From Lachnospiraceae bacterium (GTDB taxonomy: Bacteria; Bacillota; Clostridia; Lachnospirales; Lachnospiraceae), in contig CAJTEM010000012.1 of the NCBI GenBank assembly GCA_910575255.1, positions 1 to 64,000 of the forward strand: a DNA stretch of 64,000 nt, in the 5' to 3' direction. The notes below the pieces were generated by a model that saw only the letters and a list, made by a program, of their open reading frames with translations, was not told the DNA's origin and did not search any database. The first letter of the stretch is position 1; the number at the start of each line of letters is the position of its first letter. This document shows positions 28,030-35,951 of this stretch, one piece after another. The position numbers and the translations under genes are program-made.

Positions 28030-29256
28030 TTATCTCCCCTCATCCCTTTCCTCCTCTTCACGGATATATTCTTCCACCCTCTTCTGCCGGATTCTCCTGT
28101 CCGGAAGATATCCCTCCACCAGCATTCCCAGCTCCAGCTGCCGCAGGCAGGCCCTCATGCTGCTGACCATGGTATATCTGCGTGTTGTCTCCACATTGCT
28201 GTGCCCCAGATAATCCGCCAGACGCACAATATCCTTTTCCTTCTCATAATAAGTCCGTGCAAACAAATGCCGCAGATTGTGCGGAAATCCCTTTTTTTCC
28301 ATGACTCCTGCCATCTGGCAGAGCTTTTTCATCTCTGCCCATATATTCCTCCGATCCACCGGTCTTCCGCTTCGGGTAATGAAGATACTGCCGGTCTGGA
28401 TTTTCTCCTGCACGCAATACTCCCTCAGCAGCTTCACCAGGGATTGCGGGAGCACGATACATCGCTCCTTTCCCTTGGAGCGGATGCATACGATCATCTT
28501 ATCCAGGGCTTCCACCGTGATATACGGAAGCTCTCCTACCCGGATTCCGGTGCTTCCGATCGTCTGGAGAATACAGCCCAGCCGCGGGTTGCCATCCTGC
28601 TTTGCCCGAATAACCAGCCTGCGGTACTCCTCCTGTGACAGCTCTTTATCCTCCTCCCGGAAGATCTGTCTCTGAACCCGGCACAGCTTTACGCAGCAAT
28701 CCTCCCTGCCGATAAATTTCAGATACCCGTTCAGGGCTGCCAGCATGGAATTGGTGCTGGTTACCTTATAGCGTTCGATCAGGTATTCCTTATAGCAAAG
28801 AACCCACTCTCGCTTCAGTATCCTGTCTCCCGGACTGTCGTCACCACTTCGTATTTTCCCCCTGCCCTCTTCTTTCCCGTCCTCTGCACAGACCCTTTCT
28901 CTCTCCTGTGCCCCGATGTCATCCCCTCCCTCTGCTTTTGCTCTGTCCGGACCCTGTCTCCCCCGGTCAATATCCGTGCGAGCCTTGTCCGGCAATTCGG
29001 CGCTGTCTCTGTTCTCCGCCTTCATGCGAATCTGAACAAACCGAAAAAAATCCCTGACATCATGCACGTATTTTCTTACAGTATTCGGATGCCGTTCCCG
29101 CTCATATAGATAATTTTCATATATATAGATGCTTTGTTCCGCAGCTGTCCGATACATCTCCTGGTCTCTATACTGATTTGCCATACCTGCTACCTGTCCT
29201 TTTCTATAGTATTTGCTCCGGATCGTATTGGAAAAATCATCCCGGGCAGAAAGCAT
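28030..29256 (-). CDS. Tyrosine recombinase, probable invertase of the adjacent switch
   Basis: A XerC/D-type site-specific recombinase of about 408 aa. The C-terminal catalytic domain shows the full set: R in GSTGIRVGEL, K in SKGKERCIVLP, HNLRH, GHSNVETTRRY with the nucleophilic Tyr. The N-terminal SAM-like core-binding domain is present but split by a charged low-complexity insert of about 60 residues (AENRDSAELPDKARTD...). I chose the ATG at 29256 because GGGAGG lies about 11 nt upstream; 29295 has no ribosome site and follows a TATAAT close by. It ends 9 bp from an inverted-repeat site, and no other phage or transposon gene is near, which supports a local invertase role. Confidence 0.85.
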   Translation of the reverse strand: MLSARDDFSNTIRSKYYRKGQVAGMANQYRDQEMYRTAAEQSIYIYENYLYERERHPNTVRKYVHDVRDFFRFVQIRMKAENRDSAELPDKARTDIDRGRQGPDRAKAEGGDDIGAQERERVCAEDGKEEGRGKIRSGDDSPGDRILKREWVLCYKEYLIERYKVTSTNSMLAALNGYLKFIGREDCCVKLCRVQRQIFREEDKELSQEEYRRLVIRAKQDGNPRLGCILQTIGSTGIRVGELPYITVEALDKMIVCIRSKGKERCIVLPQSLVKLLREYCVQEKIQTGSIFITRSGRPVDRRNIWAEMKKLCQMAGVMEKKGFPHNLRHLFARTYYEKEKDIVRLADYLGHSNVETTRRYTMVSSMRACLRQLELGMLVEGYLPDRRIRQKRVEEYIREEEERDEGR

Positions 29257-29390
29257 TTCTCCAATACCCTCCCTATAGGTCACATTATAATACATTAATT
29301 ATCATGCGAACGGTAACATATTCGGCAAATATTGTATTTTCCCATAAAAAATTTACAGCGAATTATGATAGGTTCAATTTTTCTGACGAA

Positions 29391-29486
29391 GCGCTCCTGA
29401 TCCGGATCTCACGCTCCACCCTACAATCTCATTTCGTTTCGCTCTGAGAATACTCAGCCTCTCCCCTCTTTTTCCAAGGCGTACCT
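29391..29486. repeat. Partial copy of the long hairpin repeat
   Basis: TTTCGTTTCGCTCTGAGAAT and CCAAGGCGTACCTTTCGATAA match the right end of the long palindrome family (compare 31612-31820). It lies between the recombinase and the YbaK gene stop. Confidence 0.5.
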
Positions 29487-29498
29487 TTCGATAAAACT

Positions 29499-29978
29499 TT
29501 ATGATGCCGCTTCCCATCCCTTCCCCACATCAATCCAGGCTAAAGAACCGGAATACCTTTCCAATTCTTCTATCGTTAATTCGATCGCGCTGTTGCTGCT
29601 TCCGCAGGCCGGAAAAACCGTCTCAAACCGTTTCAGAGACTCGTCAAGATAGACTTCCACGCCCTCATTGACGGCAAAGGGGCATACTCCTCCCACCAAA
29701 TGGCCGACCAATGCTTCCACCTCCTCCGGGGTAAGCATTTTTGCCTTTGTCTGAAATCTGGCCTTGAACTTTGCATTGTCAATCCTCGCATCCCCGGCCA
29801 TAACGATCAGCACCGGGTGTCCGCCCACCAGAAAGGAAAGCGTCTTCGCGATCCGGCAGGGCTCGCAATGCAGCGCTTCTGCCGCAAGCTCCACGGTCGC
29901 ACTGGATACGTCAAACTCCTGTATCCGCCCTTCCATATGATATTGGCGGAAATATTCTCTCACTTTATCAATTGCCAT
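29499..29978 (-). CDS. YbaK/EbsC-type aminoacyl-tRNA deacylase
   Basis: A 159-aa protein of the YbaK/ProX family, which hydrolyses mischarged tRNA (such as Cys- or Ala-tRNAPro). It has EFDVSSATVELAAEALHCEPCRIAKTLSF, the conserved lysine in AKTLSFLV, then ARIDNAKFKA and VGGVCPFAV, with G(S/I)E-type C-terminal residues. The ATG at 29978 was chosen for MAIDKVREYF, after GGGAGAGAG; the open frame extends 43 codons upstream without support. It overlaps the end of the MBL gene by 11 bp, so the two are translationally linked. The tRNA specificity cannot be told. Confidence 0.88.
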   Translation of the reverse strand: MAIDKVREYFRQYHMEGRIQEFDVSSATVELAAEALHCEPCRIAKTLSFLVGGHPVLIVMAGDARIDNAKFKARFQTKAKMLTPEEVEALVGHLVGGVCPFAVNEGVEVYLDESLKRFETVFPACGSSNSAIELTIEELERYSGSLAWIDVGKGWEAAS

Positions 29979-30870
29979 GATTCTCTCTCCCTTCCACTCT
30001 CTTCCAGAGAAGTCTGTTGTCATCAAATATACTGTCCAGGTATCCGGTATCCTTAAGCCATGACAGATAAGACCGGACTGTACTCCCCACGAGAACATAC
30101 TGTTCAAAATTCATCTGCAGACCATAATCACTAAAAAGCTTCTGCAAAATACCCTCAAAGCTACAGGCCTCACGGCAGATATCCAGAATCCGGCGGGCAA
30201 TCTCCCATACCTTATCAATATTATACTGAGCCAGCTCCGCGATCTCCTCACACGGCTCTGCATGCGCCGGAACGAACAGCCTTGCTTTCATGGTTTTTAC
30301 TGTCTCAAGAGTCTCCAGATAAGCCGCCACATCGTAGAGAAAGCTGATCTGATACTTGTCGAGGGCTTCCCTGCCTGACAGACAGTCTGCAAGATAGACA
30401 ACATCGTCCGGTGTGCGAAAGCCTGCCATATCAAAAAAATGTCCCGGCAAAGGAATCATCTCAAATCCCTCCGGCAGACATTCCTTAGTCAGATACTGAG
30501 CATCGCTTTCCTGTGCCATGAGGAATTTGTGGCGCAGATCCTTACAGGGAAATCCGCCATACAAAAAGGCCGGCTCCAGAACCGTATGCCTCGTAAAGGC
30601 ACAGTCAATCCCTGGCACATAGATCTTGCAGCCGGTCTGCCCCTGCAAATACCGGTTGCCGCCGATATGATCCGCGTTGGAATGCGTGTTATAGATGGCT
30701 ATTAGATGCCATCCCTTCTCATCCAGGATTTTCCTGACCTTTCTTCCGGCATCCTTATCGTTCCCGCTGTCAATCAGGCACACATTCTGCCCGTCCAGCC
30801 TCACAAGCCCGATTCTGGCAGGGCTTTGAATGTAATAGCTCCGATCTGTGATCGCTATCAGTTCATACAT
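29968..30870 (-). CDS. MBL-fold metallo-hydrolase
   Basis: A 300-aa metallo-beta-lactamase-fold hydrolase. The metal motif appears as THSNADHIGG near residue 62, with a second histidine in PLPGHFFDMAGF and a third in VPAHAEP. Aspartate in VYLADCLSG completes the dinuclear site. The C-terminal 80 residues are helical and probably form a cap. It lies between an XRE-cupin regulator (52 bp upstream, same strand) and the YbaK gene (11 bp overlap). The substrate is unknown; family members include glyoxalase II-like and other esterases. Confidence 0.85.
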   Translation of the reverse strand: MYELIAITDRSYYIQSPARIGLVRLDGQNVCLIDSGNDKDAGRKVRKILDEKGWHLIAIYNTHSNADHIGGNRYLQGQTGCKIYVPGIDCAFTRHTVLEPAFLYGGFPCKDLRHKFLMAQESDAQYLTKECLPEGFEMIPLPGHFFDMAGFRTPDDVVYLADCLSGREALDKYQISFLYDVAAYLETLETVKTMKARLFVPAHAEPCEEIAELAQYNIDKVWEIARRILDICREACSFEGILQKLFSDYGLQMNFEQYVLVGSTVRSYLSWLKDTGYLDSIFDDNRLLWKRVEGRENHGN

Positions 30871-30922
30871 GACTTTCCTCCTGCTATATAATGATGTCTA
30901 TGATACTACGGATTGCCCCGCT

Positions 30923-31498
30923 CTACGTGCATCCGCGAAATGTGACCTCCGGATAAAATATGGTATTATAAATCCTGCACTCACTGTCAGACAGATTCTG
31001 ATATGTATGGGGGATATCCGCCCGGAAGCGGATTGCCTGCCTTTCCCGCACAACCACCGGACGCTCTCCAAGAAGCATCTGCAAGACTCCCTGAAAAACA
31101 AAAACATGTTCCTCCACGCCACCGGTATGTCCGTCTGACCGATGGCAGCACCCCTGATCCAATTCAATATAAAAGGTCTCCACGCTCCGCACCGGATCAT
31201 AAGTAAACATCGGATAAGCCCGCATCCTTCCGCCCTCCCCCAGTATCACCTTCCCCTCCTCCCGTTCGGCAACCATATATTCTGCCTGAGACTCCTCTAA
31301 AAAGGAAGAGAGGGGAACCTTCAGTCCGGTCGCGATCTTCCAGAGTGTCGTGACTGTAGGAACCGACTGGCTCCTCTCAATCTGCCCCAGCATGGGCTTG
31401 CTGACCCCGGTCACCGCAGCTGCTTCCTCCAGTGTCAGATGTTGGATCATACGTATTTTCTTAAGCTTTTCCCCGATTTTCAGATTCGGCTGTTCCAT
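30923..31498 (-). CDS. XRE-family regulator with C-terminal cupin
   Basis: A 191-aa transcriptional regulator. The N-terminal helix-turn-helix (residues about 10-65: IRMIQHLTLEEAAAVTGVSKPMLGQIERSQSVPTVTTLWKIA) is the XRE/Cro type. The C-terminal part (about 100-185) is a single cupin with GGVEEHVFVFQGVLQMLLGERPVVV and RFRADIPHTYQN, as in PuuR-like regulators that sense small ligands. It is first in a three-gene minus-strand run with the MBL and YbaK genes, which it probably controls. Confidence 0.88.
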   Translation of the reverse strand: MEQPNLKIGEKLKKIRMIQHLTLEEAAAVTGVSKPMLGQIERSQSVPTVTTLWKIATGLKVPLSSFLEESQAEYMVAEREEGKVILGEGGRMRAYPMFTYDPVRSVETFYIELDQGCCHRSDGHTGGVEEHVFVFQGVLQMLLGERPVVVRERQAIRFRADIPHTYQNLSDSECRIYNTIFYPEVTFRGCT

Positions 31499-31611
31499 AT
31501 TTGCCTGCCTTTAACTGTTTTTTTATTTCTTTGGATAATATAACATATTTTCTATCAAAAGAAAAGAGTTCTTTTCCTGTGGAAAAAACAAATCACCATA
31601 TCATTGAGTTG

Positions 31612-31820
31612 GTTACTTTTCACGGGATGGGGTTCCGAAAGGTACGCTCTGGAAAAAGGCTTCCCCGGCTTGCGAGTTTCTAGGCATCCTGCAAACGCAA
31701 TCCGGGAAACCCTTTTTCCAGAGCTGGTATCTACCAGCCTTGAAAGAATAGAGAACGGGATGTTCAGCCTTGGAACAAGGCGTACCTTCGGGAACCTCAC
31801 CCCACCCCGTGAACAGTAAC
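31612..31820. repeat. Long hairpin repeat (imperfect palindrome)
   Basis: The ends GTTACTTTTCACGGGATGGGG and the complement of CCCCGTGAACAGTAAC pair with each other. Inside, AAAGGTACGC pairs with GCGTACCTT and CTGGAAAAAGG with CCTTTTTCCAG. It carries no credible protein gene. Its reverse complement closely resembles the left part of 32541-32826. Confidence 0.75.
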
Positions 31821-31859
31821 AAGTAACTTGAGTTGGGAAAAATGTCGAAAAATGTCGTA

Positions 31860-31888
31860 TTGTCGGAATAGGGAAGATATGCTATGAT
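31860..31888 (+). promoter_or_regulatory. Promoter of the Hol-Tox-like toxin mRNA
   Basis: TTGTCG (31860-31865), a 17-nt spacer and TATGAT (31883-31888) predict a start near 31895, leaving a leader of about 64 nt before the toxin ATG. Confidence 0.6.
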
Positions 31889-31923
31889 AGGCATAGGAAA
31901 CAACCGTGTTACAAGGTGGTAAG

Positions 31924-31950
31924 CCTCCCTAACTTGCAAAAGAAGGGAGG
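31924..31950 (+). promoter_or_regulatory. Hairpin sequestering the toxin ribosome-binding site
   Basis: CCTCCCT (31924-31930) is the exact complement of AGGGAGG (31944-31950), which contains the Shine-Dalgarno of the toxin at 31959. Blocking of the ribosome site in the full-length mRNA is a common feature of type I toxins. Confidence 0.65.
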
Positions 31951-31958
31951 TGGTGTGG

Positions 31959-32051
31959 ATGGAGATGTTCACCTTTCAGGATCTGATCCTGTTTGCGACG
32001 TTTTTAATTGCACTGCTTGCCTACATAGATAGGGATAACAAGCCAAAATAA
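31959..32051 (+). CDS. Putative holin-like (Hol-Tox) type I toxin peptide
   Basis: A 30-aa peptide with a single membrane helix: MEMFTFQDLILFATF, then LIALLAYIDR and a charged DNKPK end. This matches the pattern of the Firmicute 'putative holin-like toxin' family (Hol-Tox, TxpA-like): short acidic/aromatic N-terminus, TM helix, Y-I-(D/N)-R, charged tail. The ATG follows AAGGGAGGTGGTGT. The locus has its own promoter, a hidden ribosome site and an opposing promoter whose RNA would overlap the 3' end, so it reads as a type I toxin-antitoxin pair. Overproduced peptides of this kind depolarise the membrane. The peptide is too short for most gene finders. Confidence 0.75.
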   Translation: MEMFTFQDLILFATFLIALLAYIDRDNKPK

Positions 32052-32135
32052 ATAAGCCTACCTTGTACTTGGCCGTCGAGGTAGGCTTATAACTTACTGA
32101 TGGAGGCTAACCACTTTGTGGGCGGTTGTTTTCCT
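32052..32135 (-). ncRNA. Putative antisense antitoxin RNA
   Basis: From a promoter at 32142-32170 an RNA starting near 32135 would run leftward across the 3' region of the toxin mRNA. A candidate terminator is the perfect 11-bp stem ATAAGCCTACC/GGTAGGCTTAT (32052-32091), followed on this strand by TTATTTT. The RNA would be about 80-90 nt. The toxin-sense strand of the same region holds GGAGGCTAACCAC (32102-32114), which can also pair with the toxin 5' leader (31915-31928). Confidence 0.55.
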
Positions 32136-32141
32136 ATGTCC

Positions 32142-32170
32142 AATATACCATATCCGGAATTGGCTTTCAA
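32142..32170 (-). promoter_or_regulatory. Antitoxin promoter
   Basis: On the minus strand -35 TTGAAA (32170-32165), a 17-nt spacer and -10 TATATT (32147-32142). It is closer to consensus than the toxin promoter, as expected for an excess antitoxin RNA. Confidence 0.65.
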
Positions 32171-32209
32171 GCGATTTTTATAATCCGGATGCAGAAATAC
32201 TCTGCGGCC

Positions 32210-32549
32210 GTTACTGTTCACAGACCAATGTCAGTAAGTTAAGCCATTCCAAAGGGTACGCCAGGGAAACGGGGAGAGAAGCAGTCGAAAATGGTCTGCG
32301 AATTTTTCCGGTTTCGAGATCAAGAATTCCTAAAATTCCTGATTTTTGCTAAAAGCGAAACGAAAATTCACAAACTCGCTGCGCTCAGACAGTGTGAATT
32401 TTCGTTTCCACGCAAAACTCAGAAATTTAAGGACTTCTAAATCTCTGCAAAGTCAAAATTCGCAGACCATTTTCGACTGCTTCTCTCCCCGTTTCCCTGG
32501 CTGTGTTTCGCGATTTCTTAACTAACTGACATTGGGTGTGAACAGTAAC
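32210..32549. repeat. Complete long hairpin repeat
   Basis: The 340-bp element begins GTTACTGTTCACAGACC and ends GGGTGTGAACAGTAAC, with AATGTCAGTAAGTTAAG opposite CTTAACTAACTGACATT. Inside are paired blocks: GGGAAACGGGGAGAGAAGC with its complement, then CGAAACGAAAATTCACA with its complement, around a tip reading AACTCGCTGCGCTCAG. It has no gene. Confidence 0.8.
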
Positions 32550-32826
32550 CTGCGGCCTTCCCCTTGTTCCAAGGCTGAACATCCCGTTCCCCGTTCTCTC
32601 GAGGCTGGTAAATACCAGCTCTGGAAAAAGGGTTCCCCGGCTTGCGTTTGCAGGATGCCTGGAAACTCTTAGCTCGCAGGAATCTGCGTCAGTGTCAAAA
32701 ATACAGCTGTCTGAGCGAAGCGAGTTCTGTATTTTTGACACTGCTTTTAGCAGATTTCTGCAAGCTTAGAGTTTCCGCATCCGAAACCCGCAAGCCGGGG
32801 AACCCTTTTTCCAGAGCGTACCTTTC
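32541..32826. repeat. Long hairpin repeat next to dctM
   Basis: A second palindrome shares its left boundary (GTGAACAGTAAC) with the previous element. Paired blocks are CTGGAAAAAGGGTTCCCCGG with its complement near 32800, and GTGTCAAAAATACAG with CTGTATTTTTGACAC around the tip CTGTCTGAGCGAAGCGAG. It ends at the dctM stop codon and may terminate the dctPQM transcript. Confidence 0.75.
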
Positions 32827-34115
32827 TAAACCGCCGCCCCATACACCAGATTCGGCAAAAACAGCACCATCTTTGGGAAGAAGACACAGAGCGCCACCGT
32901 AATCAGGATCGCCACAAACAGAGGAACGGAATACCGCGTCGTCTCCTCCACCGAGCACCCCATAATATTCGAGCAGGTGTAAAGCGCCACTCCGACAGGC
33001 GGGGTCGAACACCCCATAGTAACAATGGTCATCATAATAATGCCAAAGTGCACCGGATCAATCCCGTACTGGGTAATAATCGGGATCAGAATCGGAGTTA
33101 CGATCAGGGTAATCACTGTGGTCTCCATAAACATGCCAAATACCGTAAGCATGATCAGGATTAGAAAAAGCAGGATATACTTATTGCTGGTCAGTCCCAC
33201 CAGCATGGTTGTCAATGTCTTCGGAAGCTGGTCAAACACAACGCCATAGCTGAAGATTCCCGAGAAAGCCAGGATCATGGTAATGACAGAGAGATCCTTG
33301 ACACTGTCTACCACACACTTTTTAAATTTCTCAAGCGTCAGCTCTTTGTAGATAAAGGCACCTACCACCAAAGCATAAAATACGGCAAAAGCACCGGACT
33401 CGGACGGTGTCATCACGCCAAAACGAATCAGCACGATCAGAAGAACCGGGAACAAAAGCGCCCAGATACTCTCGATGCATGCCTTTAAAATCACTCCCGG
33501 AGGCGAGGGCTTATCATGATCCGGCTTATATCCGTGATGGCGGGCCGACCATGCCGTTGCAACCATCATCAGCACACACATAATAAACCCGGGAAGGAAG
33601 CCCGCCACAAACAGCCGGCCGATGGATACCTCGCCTACCGTACCATAGAGAATCAACCCCATGGATGGCGGAATCGTAGCTACAATCAAACCAGACAGAC
33701 AGTTAACCGCAGCCGCCCACCCGGGCGCATAACCGCGCTTTGTCATCTCAGGACCAAGAATCCGGCATTCCATGGCCGCATCTGCCACTGCCGAGCCGGA
33801 CACACCGCCCATCAAAGTGGAAAGCACTACGGATACCTGGCCGATCGACCCATACATATGACCGGTCATGACGTTCGCCAGCTTGACCAGACGGGAAGTA
33901 ATGCCGGTATTATTCATCAGATTACCTGCAAAAATAAACAATGGGATCGCCAGCATGGTAAAGGACTGGGTGGTAGACAGCGACTTCTGAACCAGAATCG
34001 TCCACGGAATCTCCGGACGCATCAGGAAAAAGGCAAATCCGGATACCGCGATGGCAAATGCCACCGGCATTCCCAGAAACAAAAGCACCAGAAAGAATCC
34101 TATTGCACTTAACAT
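32826..34115 (-). CDS. dctM: TRAP transporter large permease
   Basis: The 12-TM large membrane subunit of a tripartite ATP-independent periplasmic-type transporter, driving substrate uptake with an ion gradient. About 429 aa from the chosen start, MLSAIGFFLVLLFLGMPVAFAIAVSG, which is the usual DctM N-terminus. The 35 extra codons upstream overlap dctQ and were rejected. Motifs include PLFIFAGNLMNNTGI, AMECRILGPEMTKRGY and VGVALYTCSNIMG. The ATG overlaps the dctQ stop (TAATG). It is the last gene of the dctP-dctQ-dctM operon, before a long hairpin. The substrate is unknown; C4-dicarboxylates, sialic acids or sugar acids are possible. Confidence 0.93.
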   Translation of the reverse strand: MLSAIGFFLVLLFLGMPVAFAIAVSGFAFFLMRPEIPWTILVQKSLSTTQSFTMLAIPLFIFAGNLMNNTGITSRLVKLANVMTGHMYGSIGQVSVVLSTLMGGVSGSAVADAAMECRILGPEMTKRGYAPGWAAAVNCLSGLIVATIPPSMGLILYGTVGEVSIGRLFVAGFLPGFIMCVLMMVATAWSARHHGYKPDHDKPSPPGVILKACIESIWALLFPVLLIVLIRFGVMTPSESGAFAVFYALVVGAFIYKELTLEKFKKCVVDSVKDLSVITMILAFSGIFSYGVVFDQLPKTLTTMLVGLTSNKYILLFLILIMLTVFGMFMETTVITLIVTPILIPIITQYGIDPVHFGIIMMTIVTMGCSTPPVGVALYTCSNIMGCSVEETTRYSVPLFVAILITVALCVFFPKMVLFLPNLVYGAAV

Positions 34116-34597
34116 TACTGCTTCCCCCCTTCTTTCACCGGCTGCTTCATATCGCCTATGATCTTCCCTATGGCGCTGAAAAACATCAGCAGAGAACCCA
34201 CCGGAACCGCCAGCGTACACCAGGCATAGCTGAGCTTTAAAGTGTTGAAGGTCCGGTTCCAGCTCTGCGATACCAGCAAAAACCCATACACAATCAAAAT
34301 CAAAAGGAACAGCAGCATCATAATATCAAAAACAATTGTCAGAAGCTTTTGGAGCACCTTGGGGAATTTATTCACCAGCATATCAATCCGAATCAGGCCT
34401 CCGCCCTTTATGATGATATCCGAACCGATAAATGTCAGCCATGCAAATGCTAAAAGGGAGACATCCTGCGCCCAGTTCACCGGCATTCCGACTGTTCTGG
34501 CCACTGCGGACCAGAACACCAGGACTGCAATCATACACAGCATCATACCGGCAAGAACTTCTTCAACCTTTAATATGGAATCTGAAATTTTTTTCAT
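34115..34597 (-). CDS. dctQ: TRAP transporter small permease
   Basis: The small four-helix membrane subunit that pairs with DctM. The 160-aa protein has hydrophobic segments near residues 15-35, 50-68, 90-110 and 130-150. It contains the family block NWAQDVSLLAFAWLTFIGSDIIIKGGGLIRIDML, where the W and the F/W-G-A/S pattern are typical. The ATG lies after GGAAAGGAAGC. It follows dctP by about 100 bp and overlaps the dctM start by one base. Confidence 0.9.
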   Translation of the reverse strand: MKKISDSILKVEEVLAGMMLCMIAVLVFWSAVARTVGMPVNWAQDVSLLAFAWLTFIGSDIIIKGGGLIRIDMLVNKFPKVLQKLLTIVFDIMMLLFLLILIVYGFLLVSQSWNRTFNTLKLSYAWCTLAVPVGSLLMFFSAIGKIIGDMKQPVKEGGKQ

Positions 34598-34699
34598 ATG
34601 AAAGCTTCCTTTCCATTTTGTGAGAGCTTAGCGATTGTCTGCAGTTGCCCTGTAACGCAACAAGGCAACTGCCGCCGCGTCTTAGACATCCGCCGTCAC

Positions 34700-35761
34700 T
34701 TAATTCGTCTTGCCAATCTCCTTGTACAGCTGTTCCCTCAGCTCCGCATAACCCAACTTCTCATATACCGGATCTACCAGGGCCTTAAATGGCTCCACAT
34801 CCGGCTCCACGATGGTCATGCCAGCCTCAGCCATCTTCTTCTCTGCATCCTCAACCTCGCTCATAACATCTGCGGCAGTGGTCTTGCCCACCTCAACAGA
34901 GGTCTCAACCAGAAGGGTCTGCAGATCTTCAGGCAGGCTTTCAAACCAGCTCTGGCCACAGATCAGGCCCTGCATCAGCTGGAAATGCCCGGTCTTGGAC
35001 TGATACTCACAGACCTCATAGATCCTGGAAGGATAGGTGGATGTATTCTGAGCCTCACAGCCCTCCAGAGCCTTGGACTGAATTCCATTATAAACCTCGC
35101 CCCAGGACATTGAGATCGGAGTTGCTCCCATAGCCTGAATCGTTTCTGTACATACCTCCTGTCCGATGGTACGGATCCGCAGCCCTTTCAGATCATCTGG
35201 AGTATTGATCGGTTTATTCGTCATGAATTCACGCGGACCATCATAAAAGGTGAAAGACAGAATCTTGATTCCATGATCATTGGACAAGGTATCACACCAG
35301 CCCTTAAAGGTATCGGTCTGTGTAACCTGATAGCACTCATCATAATTGTCTGCAAAATATCCCATCATCAGAATAGAAAAATCCTTCACATACTGTCCCA
35401 TGCGGGAGGCATCCGTATTTACCGCTACATTAGCTCCCTGAATCGCCTGCTCCAGCACATCCTCATCGCTTCCTAACTGACCTGCCGGAAATACTGTCAC
35501 CTTCAGCCTTCCGCCGGACTTCTCATTCAGCTCATCCGCCAGCTTCTGATAATTCCTGGTAATCAGCGCCTGTTCTGTCTGAGAGGTCGAAATCTTCAGT
35601 TCATACACCTTGTCCGTGTCTGCGCTGGCGTCACCACCACCCTCTGCCTTTGCTTCCGGTGCCGCCGGCTGGGCATTCCCCATCCCCGGCATGCCGCTGC
35701 ACGCACTCATAGCGGCCATCATTACTGCCAATACGCCTGCTGTCAATACTCTTTTTTTCAT
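34700..35761 (-). CDS. dctP: TRAP transporter substrate-binding lipoprotein
   Basis: The extracytoplasmic binding subunit. The 353-aa protein has a lipoprotein signal ending MSACSG (cysteine about 22) and an Ala/Gly/Glu-rich spacer, then the DctP fold: FPAGQLGSDEDVLEQAIQGANVAV, the anion-binding arginine region PDDLKGLRIRTIG, and MGATPISMSWGEVYNGIQSKALEGCE. The ATG at 35761 follows AAGAGGAAGGAAA; the open frame continues 12 codons upstream. It is first in dctPQM and divergent from a LacI regulator, with two operator-like palindromes just upstream. The ligand cannot be deduced. Confidence 0.92.
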   Translation of the reverse strand: MKKRVLTAGVLAVMMAAMSACSGMPGMGNAQPAAPEAKAEGGGDASADTDKVYELKISTSQTEQALITRNYQKLADELNEKSGGRLKVTVFPAGQLGSDEDVLEQAIQGANVAVNTDASRMGQYVKDFSILMMGYFADNYDECYQVTQTDTFKGWCDTLSNDHGIKILSFTFYDGPREFMTNKPINTPDDLKGLRIRTIGQEVCTETIQAMGATPISMSWGEVYNGIQSKALEGCEAQNTSTYPSRIYEVCEYQSKTGHFQLMQGLICGQSWFESLPEDLQTLLVETSVEVGKTTAADVMSEVEDAEKKMAEAGMTIVEPDVEPFKALVDPVYEKLGYAELREQLYKEIGKTN

Positions 35762-35808
35762 TTTCCTTCCTCTTTTCTTAGTAATTATGCTTAGCATTGT
35801 TTATTAGC

Positions 35809-35852
35809 TAAACGTTTATATGTATCATATTCATTAATATAAACGATTATAT
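35809..35852. promoter_or_regulatory. Two LacI-type operators before dctP
   Basis: TAAACGTTTA (35809-35818) is a perfect palindrome. ATATAA and TTATAT (35837-35852) flank an ACGA core. Both have a central CG, as LacI/GalR operators do, and their centres are about 30 bp (three helical turns) apart, which suits binding by the divergent regulator at 36182. Confidence 0.6.
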
Positions 35853-35951
35853 GAAAGAAATCAAGTGCTTTTTAACATTTTCTTTATTCCTTTTTCCTTC
35901 TATGAAATATGCTTTGACATGAGCCTTTTAAGCTGATAAAATAATTTCATG

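Noticed and set aside
28030-29256. Recombinase as the integrase of a prophage or conjugative element
   Set aside because: No phage, conjugation or excisionase genes and no att-type tRNA gene are near, while inverted recombination sites lie at its 3' end.
31604-31819. Small frames within the hairpin repeat (71 codons and antisense 119 codons)
   Set aside because: They arise inside a palindromic element and have no ribosome site or conserved features.
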